Shown: positions 43,121-52,558 of the stretch, in pieces | Layout of the letters: each line of letters begins with the position of its first letter | Position numbering within the stretch: position 1 is the stretch's first letter | Source of the DNA: Actinomycetes bacterium | Lineage (GTDB): Bacteria > Actinomycetota > Actinomycetes > Mycobacteriales > Mycobacteriaceae | NCBI GenBank assembly: GCA_023404955.1 | Contig: JAEXZY010000099.1 | Coordinates: 1-64,000, forward strand | Reading direction: 5' to 3' | DNA: 64,000 bases | The notes under the pieces: generated by a model | Told to the model about the DNA's origin: nothing | Seen by the model: the letters and a program-made list of their open reading frames with translations, nothing else | Databases searched by the model: none | Translations under genes and position numbers: made by a program

Positions 43121-43981
43121 CTAGGCCAGAGCCGCCGCCAATCGGCGCCATTGTGCCAACGGGAACTCCCGGGGATCCGCGGTCAGCACCTGGATACACA
43201 CGTGGTCGGCGCCGGCGTCGAGATGCTCGGTCACCCGCCGCAGCACGTTCTCCTCGTCGCCCCACGCGATCAGCGCGTCGAACAGGCGGTCGCTGACCGT
43301 GCTGATGTCCTCTTCGGTGAAACCGGTGCGCAAGATGTTGTTCGCGTAGTTCGGCAGCGCCAGGTAGGACCGCAGCCAGTCGGTGCCGATCGCGCGTGCC
43401 TCGTCTCGGCTGTCGGTGAGCAGCACGCTCTGCTCCGGCAGCAACATCGGGCCGTCACCCAACACTTCTCGGGCCTGTCGGGTGTGGTCGGGCGAGGTCA
43501 GGTACGGATGCGCGCCGGCGGCCCGGGTCGCCGACAGCTCGAGCATCTTCGGACCCAACGCCGCGAGCACTCGATTGCCGGTCGGCACCGGGGTCGCCGA
43601 TGCGTCGATGCCATCCAGGAAGGCCTTGGTCGCGGCCAGTGGCTTGCGGTAGCGCCCCGGCTCCTGAGAATCGATCAGCGGGGCGTGGCTGACGCCGATC
43701 CCGAGCAGGAAACGCTCACCGTGCGTCTCGGTCAGCGTGGCGTACCGCGCGGCCACGTCGGCCGGCTCGTGCATCCAGAGGTTCAGGATGCCGGTGGCGA
43801 CGACCGTCTTCGACGTCGCGGCGAGCAGATTGTCGACCGCGTCGAGGACCGGCCCACCCACGTCGGGAATCCACAGCGCCGGGAAACCGAGCTCGTCGAG
43901 CTCGGCGGCCGCCTCGGCTGCCTCCCCGGCATTGCCGTACCGCAACTGCGAACTCCACAACCCGACACCTGTCAATTTCAT
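43121..43981 (-). CDS. LLM-class F420-dependent oxidoreductase
   Basis: Luciferase-like oxidoreductase of 286 residues. The short length and segments GVGLWSSQLRYG, LGFPALWIPDVGG, GERFLLGIGVSHAPLI and ALGPKMLELSA are typical of the mycobacterial MSMEG-type probable F420-dependent group. ATG 43981 begins the conserved MKLTGVGLW. Substrate unknown. It is convergent with hemW and divergent from the acyltransferase gene. Confidence 0.88.
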   Translation of the reverse strand: MKLTGVGLWSSQLRYGNAGEAAEAAAELDELGFPALWIPDVGGPVLDAVDNLLAATSKTVVATGILNLWMHEPADVAARYATLTETHGERFLLGIGVSHAPLIDSQEPGRYRKPLAATKAFLDGIDASATPVPTGNRVLAALGPKMLELSATRAAGAHPYLTSPDHTRQAREVLGDGPMLLPEQSVLLTDSRDEARAIGTDWLRSYLALPNYANNILRTGFTEEDISTVSDRLFDALIAWGDEENVLRRVTEHLDAGADHVCIQVLTADPREFPLAQWRRLAAALA

Positions 43982-44065
43982 GGTTCTACTCTTACCGTGC
44001 GCGGAGTCGACTCCGCCAGCACGGTGCGTGTGCTTCGATAGCCGCGACCGGGAGGGGACGCCGCT

Positions 44066-44935
44066 GTGGCCGATGTGGGTGAGCGGGGACGGCTGGAAAG
44101 CCTCGCCGACGGAATCCTGTCCGCGCTCGACGGTGTCGCCGAGTCCTTGCGCGGCGAGCCCGTGGTCGACGACGCGATCGCGCGCGCGATGGCGGCCGTC
44201 GCCGCCGTCGGTGTCGAGTTCGTCCGGCGCTACCACCGGCTCGACATCGAGTCGTGCACAACGACATTCGAGGAGCCCGTGCTGTTCGTGGCCAACCACG
44301 GCTTCGGTGGCGTCGTCGACCTGAACGTCTTCGCCGTCCGGGCGGCCCTCGATGAGCTGCACCTCGATCGCCCGCTGACGATCCTGACCCATCAGCTCGC
44401 GTGGACGCTCGGGGTCGGACGTCTCTTCGAACCTCTCGGGGCACGTCCGGCCAGCCGGGACAGCGCGGTCGAGGCGTTCGCGGCGGGCCAGCACGTCCTG
44501 GTGTTCCCCGGCGGCGACAAGGATGCGGCGAAGACGTTCGACGAGCGAAACCTGGTGAAGTTCGACGGCCGCACCGGCTTCGCGAAGCTCGCGCTCGAGC
44601 AGAGCGTGCCGATCGTCCCGGTGGTCACCGCGGGAGCGGGGGAGTCGCTGCTCGTGCTGTCCAGCGGCGAGCGGTTGGCGCGGGCGCTGCGGCTGGACAA
44701 GACCCTGCGCGTCAAGGCGCTGCCGGTGAGCGTGTCGATGCCGTGGGGACTCAACGTGGGCGCGGTGGGCATGCTGCCCTACATGCCGTTGCCGACGAAG
44801 TTGGTGACCCGGGTGCTCGCCCCGATCACGGCAGAAGAGGACGAGACCGCGGAGCACTTCGCTGCGCGCGTCGAGACGGCGATGCAAGACGCGATGTCCG
44901 ACATGACCCGCGACAGGAAACCGCTGCTGGGCTGA
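44066..44935 (+). CDS. Lysophospholipid acyltransferase-like protein
   Basis: PlsC-like protein of 289 residues. The acceptor-side motif reads NHGFGGVVD, a variant of the HX4D signature with five residues between His and Asp; FPGGDKDA corresponds to the later phosphate-binding block, and VPIVPVVTAGAG to the final strand. The GTG start follows GGAGGGG at 8 nt. It probably transfers an acyl chain to a lysophospholipid or related glycerol lipid at the membrane, but the altered His-Asp spacing leaves activity open. Confidence 0.75.
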   Translation: MADVGERGRLESLADGILSALDGVAESLRGEPVVDDAIARAMAAVAAVGVEFVRRYHRLDIESCTTTFEEPVLFVANHGFGGVVDLNVFAVRAALDELHLDRPLTILTHQLAWTLGVGRLFEPLGARPASRDSAVEAFAAGQHVLVFPGGDKDAAKTFDERNLVKFDGRTGFAKLALEQSVPIVPVVTAGAGESLLVLSSGERLARALRLDKTLRVKALPVSVSMPWGLNVGAVGMLPYMPLPTKLVTRVLAPITAEEDETAEHFAARVETAMQDAMSDMTRDRKPLLG

Positions 44936-44939
44936 CCGC

Positions 44940-45254
44940 TCAGCTCGGCTGCGGCGCGGGCATGTCCATGTCGAACACCCGCGCATGCAGCACCGTCCGG
45001 TTGCGCAGCGCCGCACGCACCGCGCGATGCAAGCCGTCCTCGAGGTAGACGTTGCCCCGCCAGCGCACCGCGTGGGGGAACAGATCGCCGTAGAAGGTCG
45101 AGTCCTCCGACAGCAGCCGGTCGAGAGCCAGCACGGTCGTCGTCATCACGAGTTCGTCGAGGCGGATCTGGCGGGGCGGGATCTGGGCCCACTGCCGGTG
45201 GGACAGACCGTGGTCCGGATACGGCCTGCCGTCGCGGACACCCTTGAAGATCAT
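44940..45254 (-). CDS. Conserved mycobacterial protein (Rv2375-like)
   Basis: Protein of 104 residues, next to and divergent from hrcA, as is Rv2375 in M. tuberculosis. ATG 45254 starts MIFKGVRDGRPYPDHGLS; a TTG seven codons upstream is possible. The body reads like a small regulator or antitoxin-type fold (LDELVMTTTVLALDRLL, VYLEDGLHRAVRAALRNRTVLHARVF). Some annotations call such proteins VapB-like antitoxins; no toxin gene is adjacent, so I give no function. Confidence 0.7.
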   Translation of the reverse strand: MIFKGVRDGRPYPDHGLSHRQWAQIPPRQIRLDELVMTTTVLALDRLLSEDSTFYGDLFPHAVRWRGNVYLEDGLHRAVRAALRNRTVLHARVFDMDMPAPQPS

Positions 45255-45407
45255 CGACGCGCCTTTGCTCACCAACCCCCGCCAATACTTAGCTTTGCAA
45301 GATTAACCCGGCGGTCGGAGGCGTGCCGGACCGCTCAGAGGCGATCACTGCTGATGATGACCGTAAAATGGGCCGGTCGGTCACTGTGAGTCGAAGTGGG
45401 GTGAGCA

Positions 45408-46439
45408 ATGGGCAGCGCTGACGAGCGCCGATTCGAAGTTCTCCGCGCGATCGTCGCCGACTTCGTCGCGACGAAGGAGCCCATCGGCTCCAAAACTCTG
45501 GTCGAGCGGCACAACCTCGGGGTGTCGAGCGCGACCGTGCGTAACGACATGGCGGTGCTGGAGGCCGAGGGATACATCACCCAACCCCACACCAGTTCCG
45601 GCCGGGTTCCGACCGAGAAGGGGTATCGCGAGTTCGTCGACCGTCTCGACGACGTGAAGCCGATGTCGGGGGCAGAGCGACGCGCGATCCTGACGTTCCT
45701 CGAATCCGGCGTCGACCTCGATGACGTGCTGCGGCGTGCCGTTCGGCTGCTCGCGCAGCTGACCCGTCAGGTCGCGATCGTGCAGTATCCGACGCTGTCC
45801 ACGTCCACGGTGCGGCGCCTGGAGGTGGTCGCGCTGACCCCGGCCCGGCTGCTGCTGGTCGTGATCACCGACACCGGGCGCGTCGACCAGCGCATCGTGG
45901 AGCTCGGCGACGCCATCGACGACGCCCAGCTGTCCCAGCTGCGCGATCTGCTGGGCCAGACACTCGAGGGCAAGCCGCTGGCCGCCGCATCGATCGCGGT
46001 GTCGGATCTCGCGTCGCACATCACCGGCCAGGGCGGGCTGGCCAATGCCGTCGGTCGAGCGGCGACCGTGCTGGTCGAGACGCTCGTCGAGCACACCGAG
46101 GAGCGGTTGCTGCTCGGCGGCACGGCCAACCTGACCCGCAACACCGCCGACTTCGGTGGCTCGCTGCGGTCCGTTCTCGAAGCGCTCGAGGAACAGGTCG
46201 TGGTGCTGCGGCTGCTGGCCAAGCAGCAGGAGGCGGGCAGAGTGACCGTGCGGATCGGCCACGAGACCGAGGCCGAGCAGATGGCGGGCACCTCGGTGGT
46301 CAGCACCGCATACGGTAGTTCGGGCAAGGTGTTCGGCGGCATGGGTGTGTTGGGTCCCACACGGATGGACTATCCGGGAACCATCGCCAACGTCGCCGCA
46401 GTTGCTCTCTATATTGGCGAAGTCTTAGGTAGCCGCTGA
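45408..46439 (+). CDS. hrcA: Heat-inducible transcription repressor HrcA
   Basis: Repressor of 343 residues. An N-terminal winged helix ([43 protein letters not shown]) binds CIRCE operators of groE-type genes; the HrcA core ([14 protein letters not shown], later [21 protein letters not shown]) is intact. A TAAAAT -10-like box lies at 45364-45369. No CIRCE inverted repeat is visible in its own promoter region, so it is probably not autoregulated through that site. It is followed by dnaJ2 and rsmE. Confidence 0.95.
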   Translation: MGSADERRFEVLRAIVADFVATKEPIGSKTLVERHNLGVSSATVRNDMAVLEAEGYITQPHTSSGRVPTEKGYREFVDRLDDVKPMSGAERRAILTFLESGVDLDDVLRRAVRLLAQLTRQVAIVQYPTLSTSTVRRLEVVALTPARLLLVVITDTGRVDQRIVELGDAIDDAQLSQLRDLLGQTLEGKPLAAASIAVSDLASHITGQGGLANAVGRAATVLVETLVEHTEERLLLGGTANLTRNTADFGGSLRSVLEALEEQVVVLRLLAKQQEAGRVTVRIGHETEAEQMAGTSVVSTAYGSSGKVFGGMGVLGPTRMDYPGTIANVAAVALYIGEVLGSR

Positions 46440-46488
46440 TCTGTGCGCTGGGTATGCAGCACGGATCGACGGGTGGGAGAGGTTGAGC

Positions 46489-47634
46489 GTGGCACGCGAC
46501 TATTACGGCTTGCTGGGTGTGAGCAAAGGCGCCAGCGACACGGAGATCAAGCGCGCCTATCGCAAGTTGGCCCGTGAGCTGCACCCCGACGTCAACCCCG
46601 ACGAAGAGGCGCAGGCGCGATTCAAAGAGGTCAGCGCCGCCTACGAGGTGCTCAGCGATCCGGAGAAGCGCCGCATCGTCGACTTGGGCGGGGATCCGCT
46701 CGAGTCCGCCGGCGGCGGCGGACCCGGTTTCGGCGGCTTCGGCGGGCTCGGTGACGTGTTCGAGGCGTTCTTCGGCGGCGGCAATGCGTCCCGTGGCCCG
46801 ATCGGCCGGGTCCGGCCCGGGTCGGATTCGCTGCTCCGGATGCGCCTGGATCTCGAGGAGTGCGCCACCGGGGTGACCAAGCAGGTCACGGTCGACACCG
46901 CGGTGCTGTGCGATCTCTGCCACGGCAAGGGCACGCACGGCAATTCGACCCCGGTCATGTGCGACACGTGCCACGGGCGCGGCGAGGTGCAGACCGTGCA
47001 GCGTTCGCTGCTGGGGCAGGTCATGACGTCGCGGCCCTGCCCGGTGTGCGGCGGTGTCGGCGAGGTGATCCCCGATCCGTGCAACCGGTGCGCCGGCGAC
47101 GGCCGCGTGCGGGCGCGCCGCGAGATCAGCGTCAAGATCCCCGCCGGTGTCGGCGAGGGCATGCGGGTCCGGCTGGCCGCCCAGGGCGAGGTCGGCCCCG
47201 GCGGCGGGCCTGCCGGCGACCTCTACGTGGAGGTGCACGAGAAGCCGCACGACGTGTTCGTGCGCGACGGCGACGACCTGCACTGCACGATCTCGGTGCC
47301 GATGGTCGACGCCGCGCTGGGCACCGCGGTGTCGGTGGACGCGATCCTCGACGGGCCGACCGAGATCACGATCGGCGCGGGCACGCAGCCGGGGTCGGTC
47401 ACGACGCTGCGGGGCCACGGGATGCCGCATCTGCGCTCCGGCGTGCGTGGCGATCTGCACGCCCACATCGATGTGGTGGTGCCGTCGCGGCTGGATCACG
47501 ACGACATCGAACTGCTGCGGACCTTCAAGGAGCGCAGTCGCGACACCGCGCAGGTCCGCACCTCCCAGAGCGCCGCGACGAACAATGGCGGCGGTCTGTT
47601 CTCCCGGTTGCGCGAGACGTTCACCGGTCGCTGA
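46489..47634 (+). CDS. dnaJ: Chaperone DnaJ (DnaJ2 type)
   Basis: Hsp40 co-chaperone of 381 residues. J domain with HPD ([10 protein letters not shown]), Gly/Phe-rich linker ([19 protein letters not shown]), four zinc-finger repeats ([32 protein letters not shown]) and C-terminal substrate domains. GTG 46489 is preferred over TTG 46483 because GAGAGG is correctly spaced only from the GTG. It stimulates DnaK ATPase. Downstream of hrcA, as in other mycobacteria. Confidence 0.95.
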   Translation: MARDYYGLLGVSKGASDTEIKRAYRKLARELHPDVNPDEEAQARFKEVSAAYEVLSDPEKRRIVDLGGDPLESAGGGGPGFGGFGGLGDVFEAFFGGGNASRGPIGRVRPGSDSLLRMRLDLEECATGVTKQVTVDTAVLCDLCHGKGTHGNSTPVMCDTCHGRGEVQTVQRSLLGQVMTSRPCPVCGGVGEVIPDPCNRCAGDGRVRARREISVKIPAGVGEGMRVRLAAQGEVGPGGGPAGDLYVEVHEKPHDVFVRDGDDLHCTISVPMVDAALGTAVSVDAILDGPTEITIGAGTQPGSVTTLRGHGMPHLRSGVRGDLHAHIDVVVPSRLDHDDIELLRTFKERSRDTAQVRTSQSAATNNGGGLFSRLRETFTGR

Positions 47635-47642
47635 CGTCTGCC

Positions 47643-48380
47643 GTGCGGGCCCTGTTCTACGTCGACGCGGTGCCCGCGGTCGGTGAGCTCGCAGTCGTCG
47701 ACGGCGACGAGGGACACCATGCGGCGACGGTCTGCCGGACCCGGGCGGGAGAGCATCTCGACCTGTCCGACGGCGCCGGAATGGTCGCCCACTGTGCCGT
47801 CGAGGACGTCGCGAAGGGCCGCCTGACTGCCCGCGTCCTGGACCGGCGCGTCGACGAACCACCGGCGCCGACGGTGACCGTCGTGCAGGCCCTGCCCAAG
47901 TCGGAGCGGGCCGAGCTCGCCGTGGAACTCGCGACCGAGGCCGGCGCCGACGCGTTCGTGCCGTGGCAGGCCGCCCGATGTGTCGCCCGCTGGGAGGGTG
48001 CTGCGAAGGTCGACAAGGGTCTGCGCCGGTGGGCGGCGGTGGCGCGTTCGGCGGCCCGCCAGGCGCGCCGCCCACACATCCCCGAGGTGCACGGTGTGGT
48101 GTCGACCGCGGGGCTGGTCGATCTCGTGCGGGCGGCTCCCGGACCGGTTCTGGTGTTGCACGAATCGGCTGATCGACCGTTGGCCGAGGTGGCGCTGGCG
48201 GATGCGGCAGCGGTGACATTGGTCGTCGGCCCCGAGGGCGGCATTTCCGACGCCGAGCTGGATGCGCTGACCGAGGCGGGCGCAGTCATCGTGCGGCTGG
48301 GCCCTTCGGTGCTACGCACCTCGACGGCGGCGGCCGTCGCGCTGGGTGCGCTCGGGGTGCTGACCCCGCGCTGGTCCTGA
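47643..48380 (+). CDS. rsmE: 16S rRNA m3U1498 methyltransferase RsmE
   Basis: SPOUT-class methyltransferase of 245 residues. N-terminal PUA-like part ([28 protein letters not shown]), then [23 protein letters not shown], and the SAM-binding knot [16 protein letters not shown] plus [17 protein letters not shown]. It methylates U1498 of 16S rRNA in the assembled 30S subunit. The GTG start is 8 nt after dnaJ. Confidence 0.94.
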   Translation: MRALFYVDAVPAVGELAVVDGDEGHHAATVCRTRAGEHLDLSDGAGMVAHCAVEDVAKGRLTARVLDRRVDEPPAPTVTVVQALPKSERAELAVELATEAGADAFVPWQAARCVARWEGAAKVDKGLRRWAAVARSAARQARRPHIPEVHGVVSTAGLVDLVRAAPGPVLVLHESADRPLAEVALADAAAVTLVVGPEGGISDAELDALTEAGAVIVRLGPSVLRTSTAAAVALGALGVLTPRWS

Positions 48381-48383
48381 CGC

Positions 48384-48389
48384 TAAACT
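48384..48389 (+). promoter_or_regulatory. TAAACT -10 box of phoH
   Basis: TANNNT hexamer just after the rsmE stop, 46 nt before the phoH GTG. It suggests phoH-ybeY-corC-era can be transcribed independently of hrcA-dnaJ-rsmE. Confidence 0.45.
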
Positions 48390-48435
48390 GGGACTTCAGC
48401 AATCCCCAGCTCAGGAAGCAGGCAAGAAACTCCAC

Positions 48436-49473
48436 GTGACGCCCCGCGAGACGAACGCAGGCTCGGACAGTTCGCAGGTCCGCAGCAGCATCACCGTTCC
48501 GCCCGACCTCGTGGTGGGCCTGCTCGGCCGCTCCGACGAGAACCTTCGGGCGCTGGAATCCCTGCTCACCGCCGATATCCACGCCCGTGGCAACGCGCTG
48601 ACCGTTTCCGGTGAGCCCGCCGACGTGGCGCTGGCCGAACGGGTGATCTCCGAACTCCTCGAGATCCTCGGCAGCGGTCAGCGGCTCACTCCCGACGCGG
48701 TCCGGCACAGCGTGGCCATGCTGACCGGGGCCGGCGACGAGTCGCCCGCCGACGTGCTGACGCTGGACATCCTGAGCCGCCGCGGCAAGACCATCCGTCC
48801 CAAGACGCTCAACCAGAAGCGCTACGTCGATGCGATCGACACCCACACCATCGTGTTCGGTATCGGCCCCGCGGGCACCGGAAAGACCTATCTGGCGATG
48901 GCGAAGGCGGTCAGCGCGCTGCAGTCCAAGCAGGTCAGCCGCATCATCCTGACCCGCCCCGCGGTCGAGGCCGGTGAACGTCTCGGCTTTCTGCCCGGCA
49001 CGCTGAGCGAGAAGATCGACCCCTACCTGCGTCCGCTGTACGACGCGCTGCACGACATGATGGACCCCGAGCTCATTCCCAAGCTGATGAGCGCAGGCGT
49101 CATCGAGGTCGCGCCGCTGGCCTACATGCGCGGTCGCACGATCTCCGATGCGTTCATCATCCTCGACGAGGCGCAGAACACCACGGCCGAGCAGATGAAG
49201 ATGTTCCTGACCCGGTTGGGCTTCAACTCGAAAATCGTTGTCACAGGCGACATCACGCAGGTCGATCTGCCCGGTGGGGCACCGTCGGGACTGAACGCGG
49301 CAATGCGCATCCTCGACGGGATCGACGACATCCACTTCTCCGAACTCACCAGCGCCGACGTGGTGCGCCACCGGTTGGTGTCCGAGATCGTGGACGCCTA
49401 CGCCAAATTCGAGGAGCCGACCCAATTGAACCGCGCCCAGCGCCGTTCGGGCACCGGCCGGCCGAGGCGGTAG
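48436..49473 (+). CDS. phoH: PhoH-family ATPase
   Basis: ATPase of 345 residues with an N-terminal KH-like region (about 20-90) and the PhoH P-loop core: [13 protein letters not shown] (Walker A), [11 protein letters not shown] (Walker B) and [11 protein letters not shown]. The mycobacterial homologue is PhoH1 (Rv2368c). PhoH proteins are linked to RNA metabolism and often accompany YbeY, as here, 8 nt downstream. The role in phosphate stress suggested by the name is not shown by this locus. Confidence 0.92.
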   Translation: MTPRETNAGSDSSQVRSSITVPPDLVVGLLGRSDENLRALESLLTADIHARGNALTVSGEPADVALAERVISELLEILGSGQRLTPDAVRHSVAMLTGAGDESPADVLTLDILSRRGKTIRPKTLNQKRYVDAIDTHTIVFGIGPAGTGKTYLAMAKAVSALQSKQVSRIILTRPAVEAGERLGFLPGTLSEKIDPYLRPLYDALHDMMDPELIPKLMSAGVIEVAPLAYMRGRTISDAFIILDEAQNTTAEQMKMFLTRLGFNSKIVVTGDITQVDLPGGAPSGLNAAMRILDGIDDIHFSELTSADVVRHRLVSEIVDAYAKFEEPTQLNRAQRRSGTGRPRR

Positions 49474-49481
49474 CGACACCC

Positions 49482-50036
49482 ATGACCATCGAGGTGTCCA
49501 ACGAGTCGGGCATCGACGTCTCCGAGACCGAACTCGTCAGCGTCGCGCGCTTCGTGATCAGCAAGATGGACGTCAACCCTGCCGCGGAATTGTCGATGGT
49601 GCTGCTGGATTCGGCGGCCATGGCCGATCTGCACATGCGGTGGATGGACCTGCCGGGGCCCACCGACGTGATGAGCTTCCCGATGGACGAGCTGGAGCCG
49701 GGCGGACGCCCCGACGCGCCCGAGCCGGGTCCGGAGATGCTCGGCGACATCGTGTTGTGCCCGGAGTTCGCCGCCAAGCAGGCAGCTGACGCGGGCCACA
49801 CGCTCGGACAGGAACTGGCTCTGCTCACCGTGCACGGCGTGCTGCACCTGCTCGGCTACGACCATGCCGAGCCCGACGAGGAAAAAGAGATGTTCGCCCT
49901 GCAGCGCCAGCTGCTCGAGGAGTGGGTGGCCGACCAGGTGGAGGCCTACCACCAGGACCGGCAGAGCGCGAGGGACCGCCGACTGCTCGACGAGTCGCGG
50001 TACTTCAACGAATCCCCCCACGGCGACACTCCGTGA
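49482..50036 (+). CDS. ybeY: Endoribonuclease YbeY
   Basis: Zinc endoribonuclease of 184 residues needed for 16S rRNA 3'-end maturation. The metal motif [11 protein letters not shown] gives His118, His122 and His128; [10 protein letters not shown] precedes it. The C-terminal 40 residues are charged and longer than in E. coli. It sits between phoH and corC, and its stop overlaps the next GTG as GTGA. Confidence 0.95.
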   Translation: MTIEVSNESGIDVSETELVSVARFVISKMDVNPAAELSMVLLDSAAMADLHMRWMDLPGPTDVMSFPMDELEPGGRPDAPEPGPEMLGDIVLCPEFAAKQAADAGHTLGQELALLTVHGVLHLLGYDHAEPDEEKEMFALQRQLLEEWVADQVEAYHQDRQSARDRRLLDESRYFNESPHGDTP

Positions 50037-51337
50037 CCGGCCTCGGCCAGCTCGTCGGGGCGATCCTGCTGATCGCGTCCGCGGGCCTGTTCGCCGCGAT
50101 CGACGCCGCCGTCAGCACCGTGTCGATGGCTCGCGTCGAGGAGCTGGTGCGCGATGAGCGGCCCGGCTCGGTGCGACTCCTGCAGGTGATGCGGGACCGG
50201 CCGCGGTACATCAATCTCGTAGTGCTGCTGCGTATCGCGTGCGAAGTGAGTGCGACGGTGCTGCTGGCCGCCTACCTCGACGACTACCTGGGTGTCAGCG
50301 GCGGCCTGATGACAGCTGCGGCCATCATGACGGTGATCAGCTTCGTCGCCATCGGCGTGGGTCCGCGCACCGTCGGCAGGCAGAACGCGTACACGATCTC
50401 GTTGGTCTCGGCCCTGCCGCTGCAGGGCATCTCGGTGGTGCTGACCCCGGTGAGCCGGCTGCTGGTGCTGCTGGGTAACGCGCTCACCCCAGGCCGCGGT
50501 TTCCGCAACGGACCGTTCGCCTCGGAGATCGAGTTGCGTGAGGTCGTCGATCTCGCCCAGCAGCGGGGTGTCGTGGCCGACGACGAACGCCGGATGATCC
50601 AGTCGGTGTTCGAACTCGGCGACACCCCGGCGCGCGAGGTGATGGTGCCCCGCACCGAGATGGTGTGGATCGAATCCGACAAAACAGCCGGTCAAGCCAC
50701 GTCACTGGCGGTGCGCAGCGGGCATTCGCGAATCCCGGTGATCGGTGAGAACGTCGACGACATCGTCGGCGTGGTCTATCTCAAAGACCTTGTGCCGCGC
50801 ACCTATTCGTCGCGCAACGGCGGCCGGGACACCACGGTGGCCGAGGTGATGCGCAAACCGGTGTTCGTGCCGGATTCCAAGCCGCTGGACGCGCTACTGC
50901 GGGAGATGCAACTCGATCGCGTGCACATGGTGCTTCTGGTCGACGAGTACGGCGCGATCGCCGGTCTGGTGACGATCGAGGACGTGCTGGAGGAGATCGT
51001 CGGCGAGATCGCCGACGAGTACGACGTCGACGAGGTCGCGCCCGTCGAGGAGCTGGGGGAGCGGCAGTACCGGGTGTCGGCGCGGTTGCCGATCGAGGAC
51101 CTGGCCGAACTCTACGATCTCGAGTTGTCCGACGACCTCGACGTCGACACCGTCGGTGGGTTGCTGGCCCTCGAGCTGGGCCGGGTGCCGCTGCCCGGTG
51201 CCGAAATCACTTGGGACGGGCTGCTGTTGCGCGCCGAAGGCGGCCCCGACCCGCGAGGACGTGTGCGGGTCGGCACCGTGCTCGTCAGTCTGATCGACCC
51301 CGAGCCCGAGGACGCGGAGGACAGCACACGTGAGTGA
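50033..51337 (+). CDS. CNNM/CBS/CorC-domain protein (Rv2366c-like)
   Basis: Protein of 434 residues: about four N-terminal membrane segments (CNNM-like), CBS pair ([17 protein letters not shown] and [23 protein letters not shown], then [25 protein letters not shown]) and a CorC_HlyC domain. It is the conserved member of the phoH-ybeY-corC-era block. The proposed role is divalent cation (magnesium/cobalt) homeostasis. Its stop overlaps the next gene by 8 nt. Confidence 0.92.
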   Translation: MTGLGQLVGAILLIASAGLFAAIDAAVSTVSMARVEELVRDERPGSVRLLQVMRDRPRYINLVVLLRIACEVSATVLLAAYLDDYLGVSGGLMTAAAIMTVISFVAIGVGPRTVGRQNAYTISLVSALPLQGISVVLTPVSRLLVLLGNALTPGRGFRNGPFASEIELREVVDLAQQRGVVADDERRMIQSVFELGDTPAREVMVPRTEMVWIESDKTAGQATSLAVRSGHSRIPVIGENVDDIVGVVYLKDLVPRTYSSRNGGRDTTVAEVMRKPVFVPDSKPLDALLREMQLDRVHMVLLVDEYGAIAGLVTIEDVLEEIVGEIADEYDVDEVAPVEELGERQYRVSARLPIEDLAELYDLELSDDLDVDTVGGLLALELGRVPLPGAEITWDGLLLRAEGGPDPRGRVRVGTVLVSLIDPEPEDAEDSTRE

Positions 51338-51647
51338 GCTCGATGCAGAGGACGCCAAGCTGGTGGTGCTCGCCCGCGGAGCCATGGCCCGCGCCGAGGC
51401 CGCCAGCGGCGCGGCCGTGCGCGACGCCGACGGCCGCACCTACGCCGGTGCCCCCGTGCGGTTGACGGCATTGGAGTTGACGGCACTCCAGGCCGCCGTC
51501 GCGGCCGCGGTGTCCAGCGGCGCCGCCGGCGTGGAGGCCGCGGTGCTGGTGGGTGGTGACGCCGACGATCCGGGCGTCGCCGCGGTGCGGGAGCTGAGCG
51601 CCGACGCCGCGATCATCGTCACCGACCGGTCCGGCGCGCCCCGATGA
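51330..51647 (+). CDS. Degenerate cytidine-deaminase-like protein (Rv2365c-like)
   Basis: Protein of 105 residues between corC and era, as Rv2365c. The fold pattern is that of cytidine deaminase ([30 protein letters not shown], then a helix [18 protein letters not shown]), but the zinc ligands are missing: no Cys-Ala-Glu at the helix start and no later PCxxC. It is therefore unlikely to deaminate nucleosides and may bind a ligand or partner such as Era or CorC. GTG start 51330; its stop overlaps era as ATGA. Confidence 0.75.
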   Translation: MSELDAEDAKLVVLARGAMARAEAASGAAVRDADGRTYAGAPVRLTALELTALQAAVAAAVSSGAAGVEAAVLVGGDADDPGVAAVRELSADAAIIVTDRSGAPR

Positions 51648-52555
51648 CCGACGAATTCCGGTCGGGATTCGCGTGTTTCGTCGGTAGGCCGAACACGGGG
51701 AAGTCGACGCTGACCAACGCCCTGGTCGGCGCCAAGGTGGCCATCACGTCGAACCGACCACAGACCACCCGGCACACGATCCGCGGCATCGTGCACCGCG
51801 ACACCTTCCAGATCGTGCTCGTCGACACCCCGGGCCTGCACCGGCCCCGCACGCTGCTCGGGCAGCGGCTCAACGATCTGGTCAAGGACACCTACTCGGA
51901 GGTCGACGTCATCGGCCTCTGCATCCCGGCCGACGAGAAGATCGGACCCGGCGACCGCTTCATCTACGAGCAGATCCGCGCCGTCGCGCCCAAGACCACG
52001 CTGGTCGCGATCGTCACCAAGATCGACAAGGTCAGCAAAGACGCTGTGGCACAACAGCTGGTCGCGGTCAGCGAGCTCGTCGGCCCCGACGCCGACATCG
52101 TGCCCGTGTCGGCGACCAAAGCCGAGCAGCTCGACGTGCTGACTGATGTCATCGTCTCGCACCTGCCGCCCGGTCCCGCGTTCTATCCGGACGGAGAGCT
52201 CACCGACGAGCCCGAGGAAGTGCTGATGGCCGAGCTGATCCGCGAGGCCGCGCTCGAAGGCGTCCGCGACGAGCTGCCGCATTCCCTCGCCGTCGTCATC
52301 GACGAGATCGAGGAACGGGAGAGCCGCGACGATCAGCCGCCGCTGATCGCGGTGCACGCGATCCTCTATGTCGAGCGCGACTCGCAGAAGGGCATCGTGA
52401 TCGGCAAGGGCGGTGCGCGCCTGCGCGAGGTCGGCACCGCGGCACGCACTCAGATCGAGAAGCTGCTCGGCACCAAGGTCTATCTCGATCTGCGGGTCAA
52501 GATCGCCAAGAACTGGCAGCGCGACCCCAAGCAGCTGGGCCGGCTGGGGTTCTAG
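51644..52555 (+). CDS. era: GTPase Era
   Basis: Ribosome-assembly GTPase of 303 residues. GTPase motifs: GRPNTGKST (14-22), DTPG, TKID and SAT; a C-terminal KH domain (KGIVIGKGGARLREVGTAARTQIE) binds the 3' end of 16S rRNA. Last gene of the block, coupled to the preceding gene by ATGA, and convergent with the amidase 3 nt downstream. Confidence 0.97.
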   Translation: MTDEFRSGFACFVGRPNTGKSTLTNALVGAKVAITSNRPQTTRHTIRGIVHRDTFQIVLVDTPGLHRPRTLLGQRLNDLVKDTYSEVDVIGLCIPADEKIGPGDRFIYEQIRAVAPKTTLVAIVTKIDKVSKDAVAQQLVAVSELVGPDADIVPVSATKAEQLDVLTDVIVSHLPPGPAFYPDGELTDEPEEVLMAELIREAALEGVRDELPHSLAVVIDEIEERESRDDQPPLIAVHAILYVERDSQKGIVIGKGGARLREVGTAARTQIEKLLGTKVYLDLRVKIAKNWQRDPKQLGRLGF

Positions 52556-52558
52556 AAC

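Noticed and set aside
44940..45254. VapB antitoxin of a toxin-antitoxin pair
   Set aside because: No VapC-like PIN-domain gene is adjacent, and the gene is a fixed neighbour of hrcA.
45276..45407. CIRCE operator for HrcA
   Set aside because: No TTAGCACTC-type inverted repeat is present in the promoter region of hrcA.
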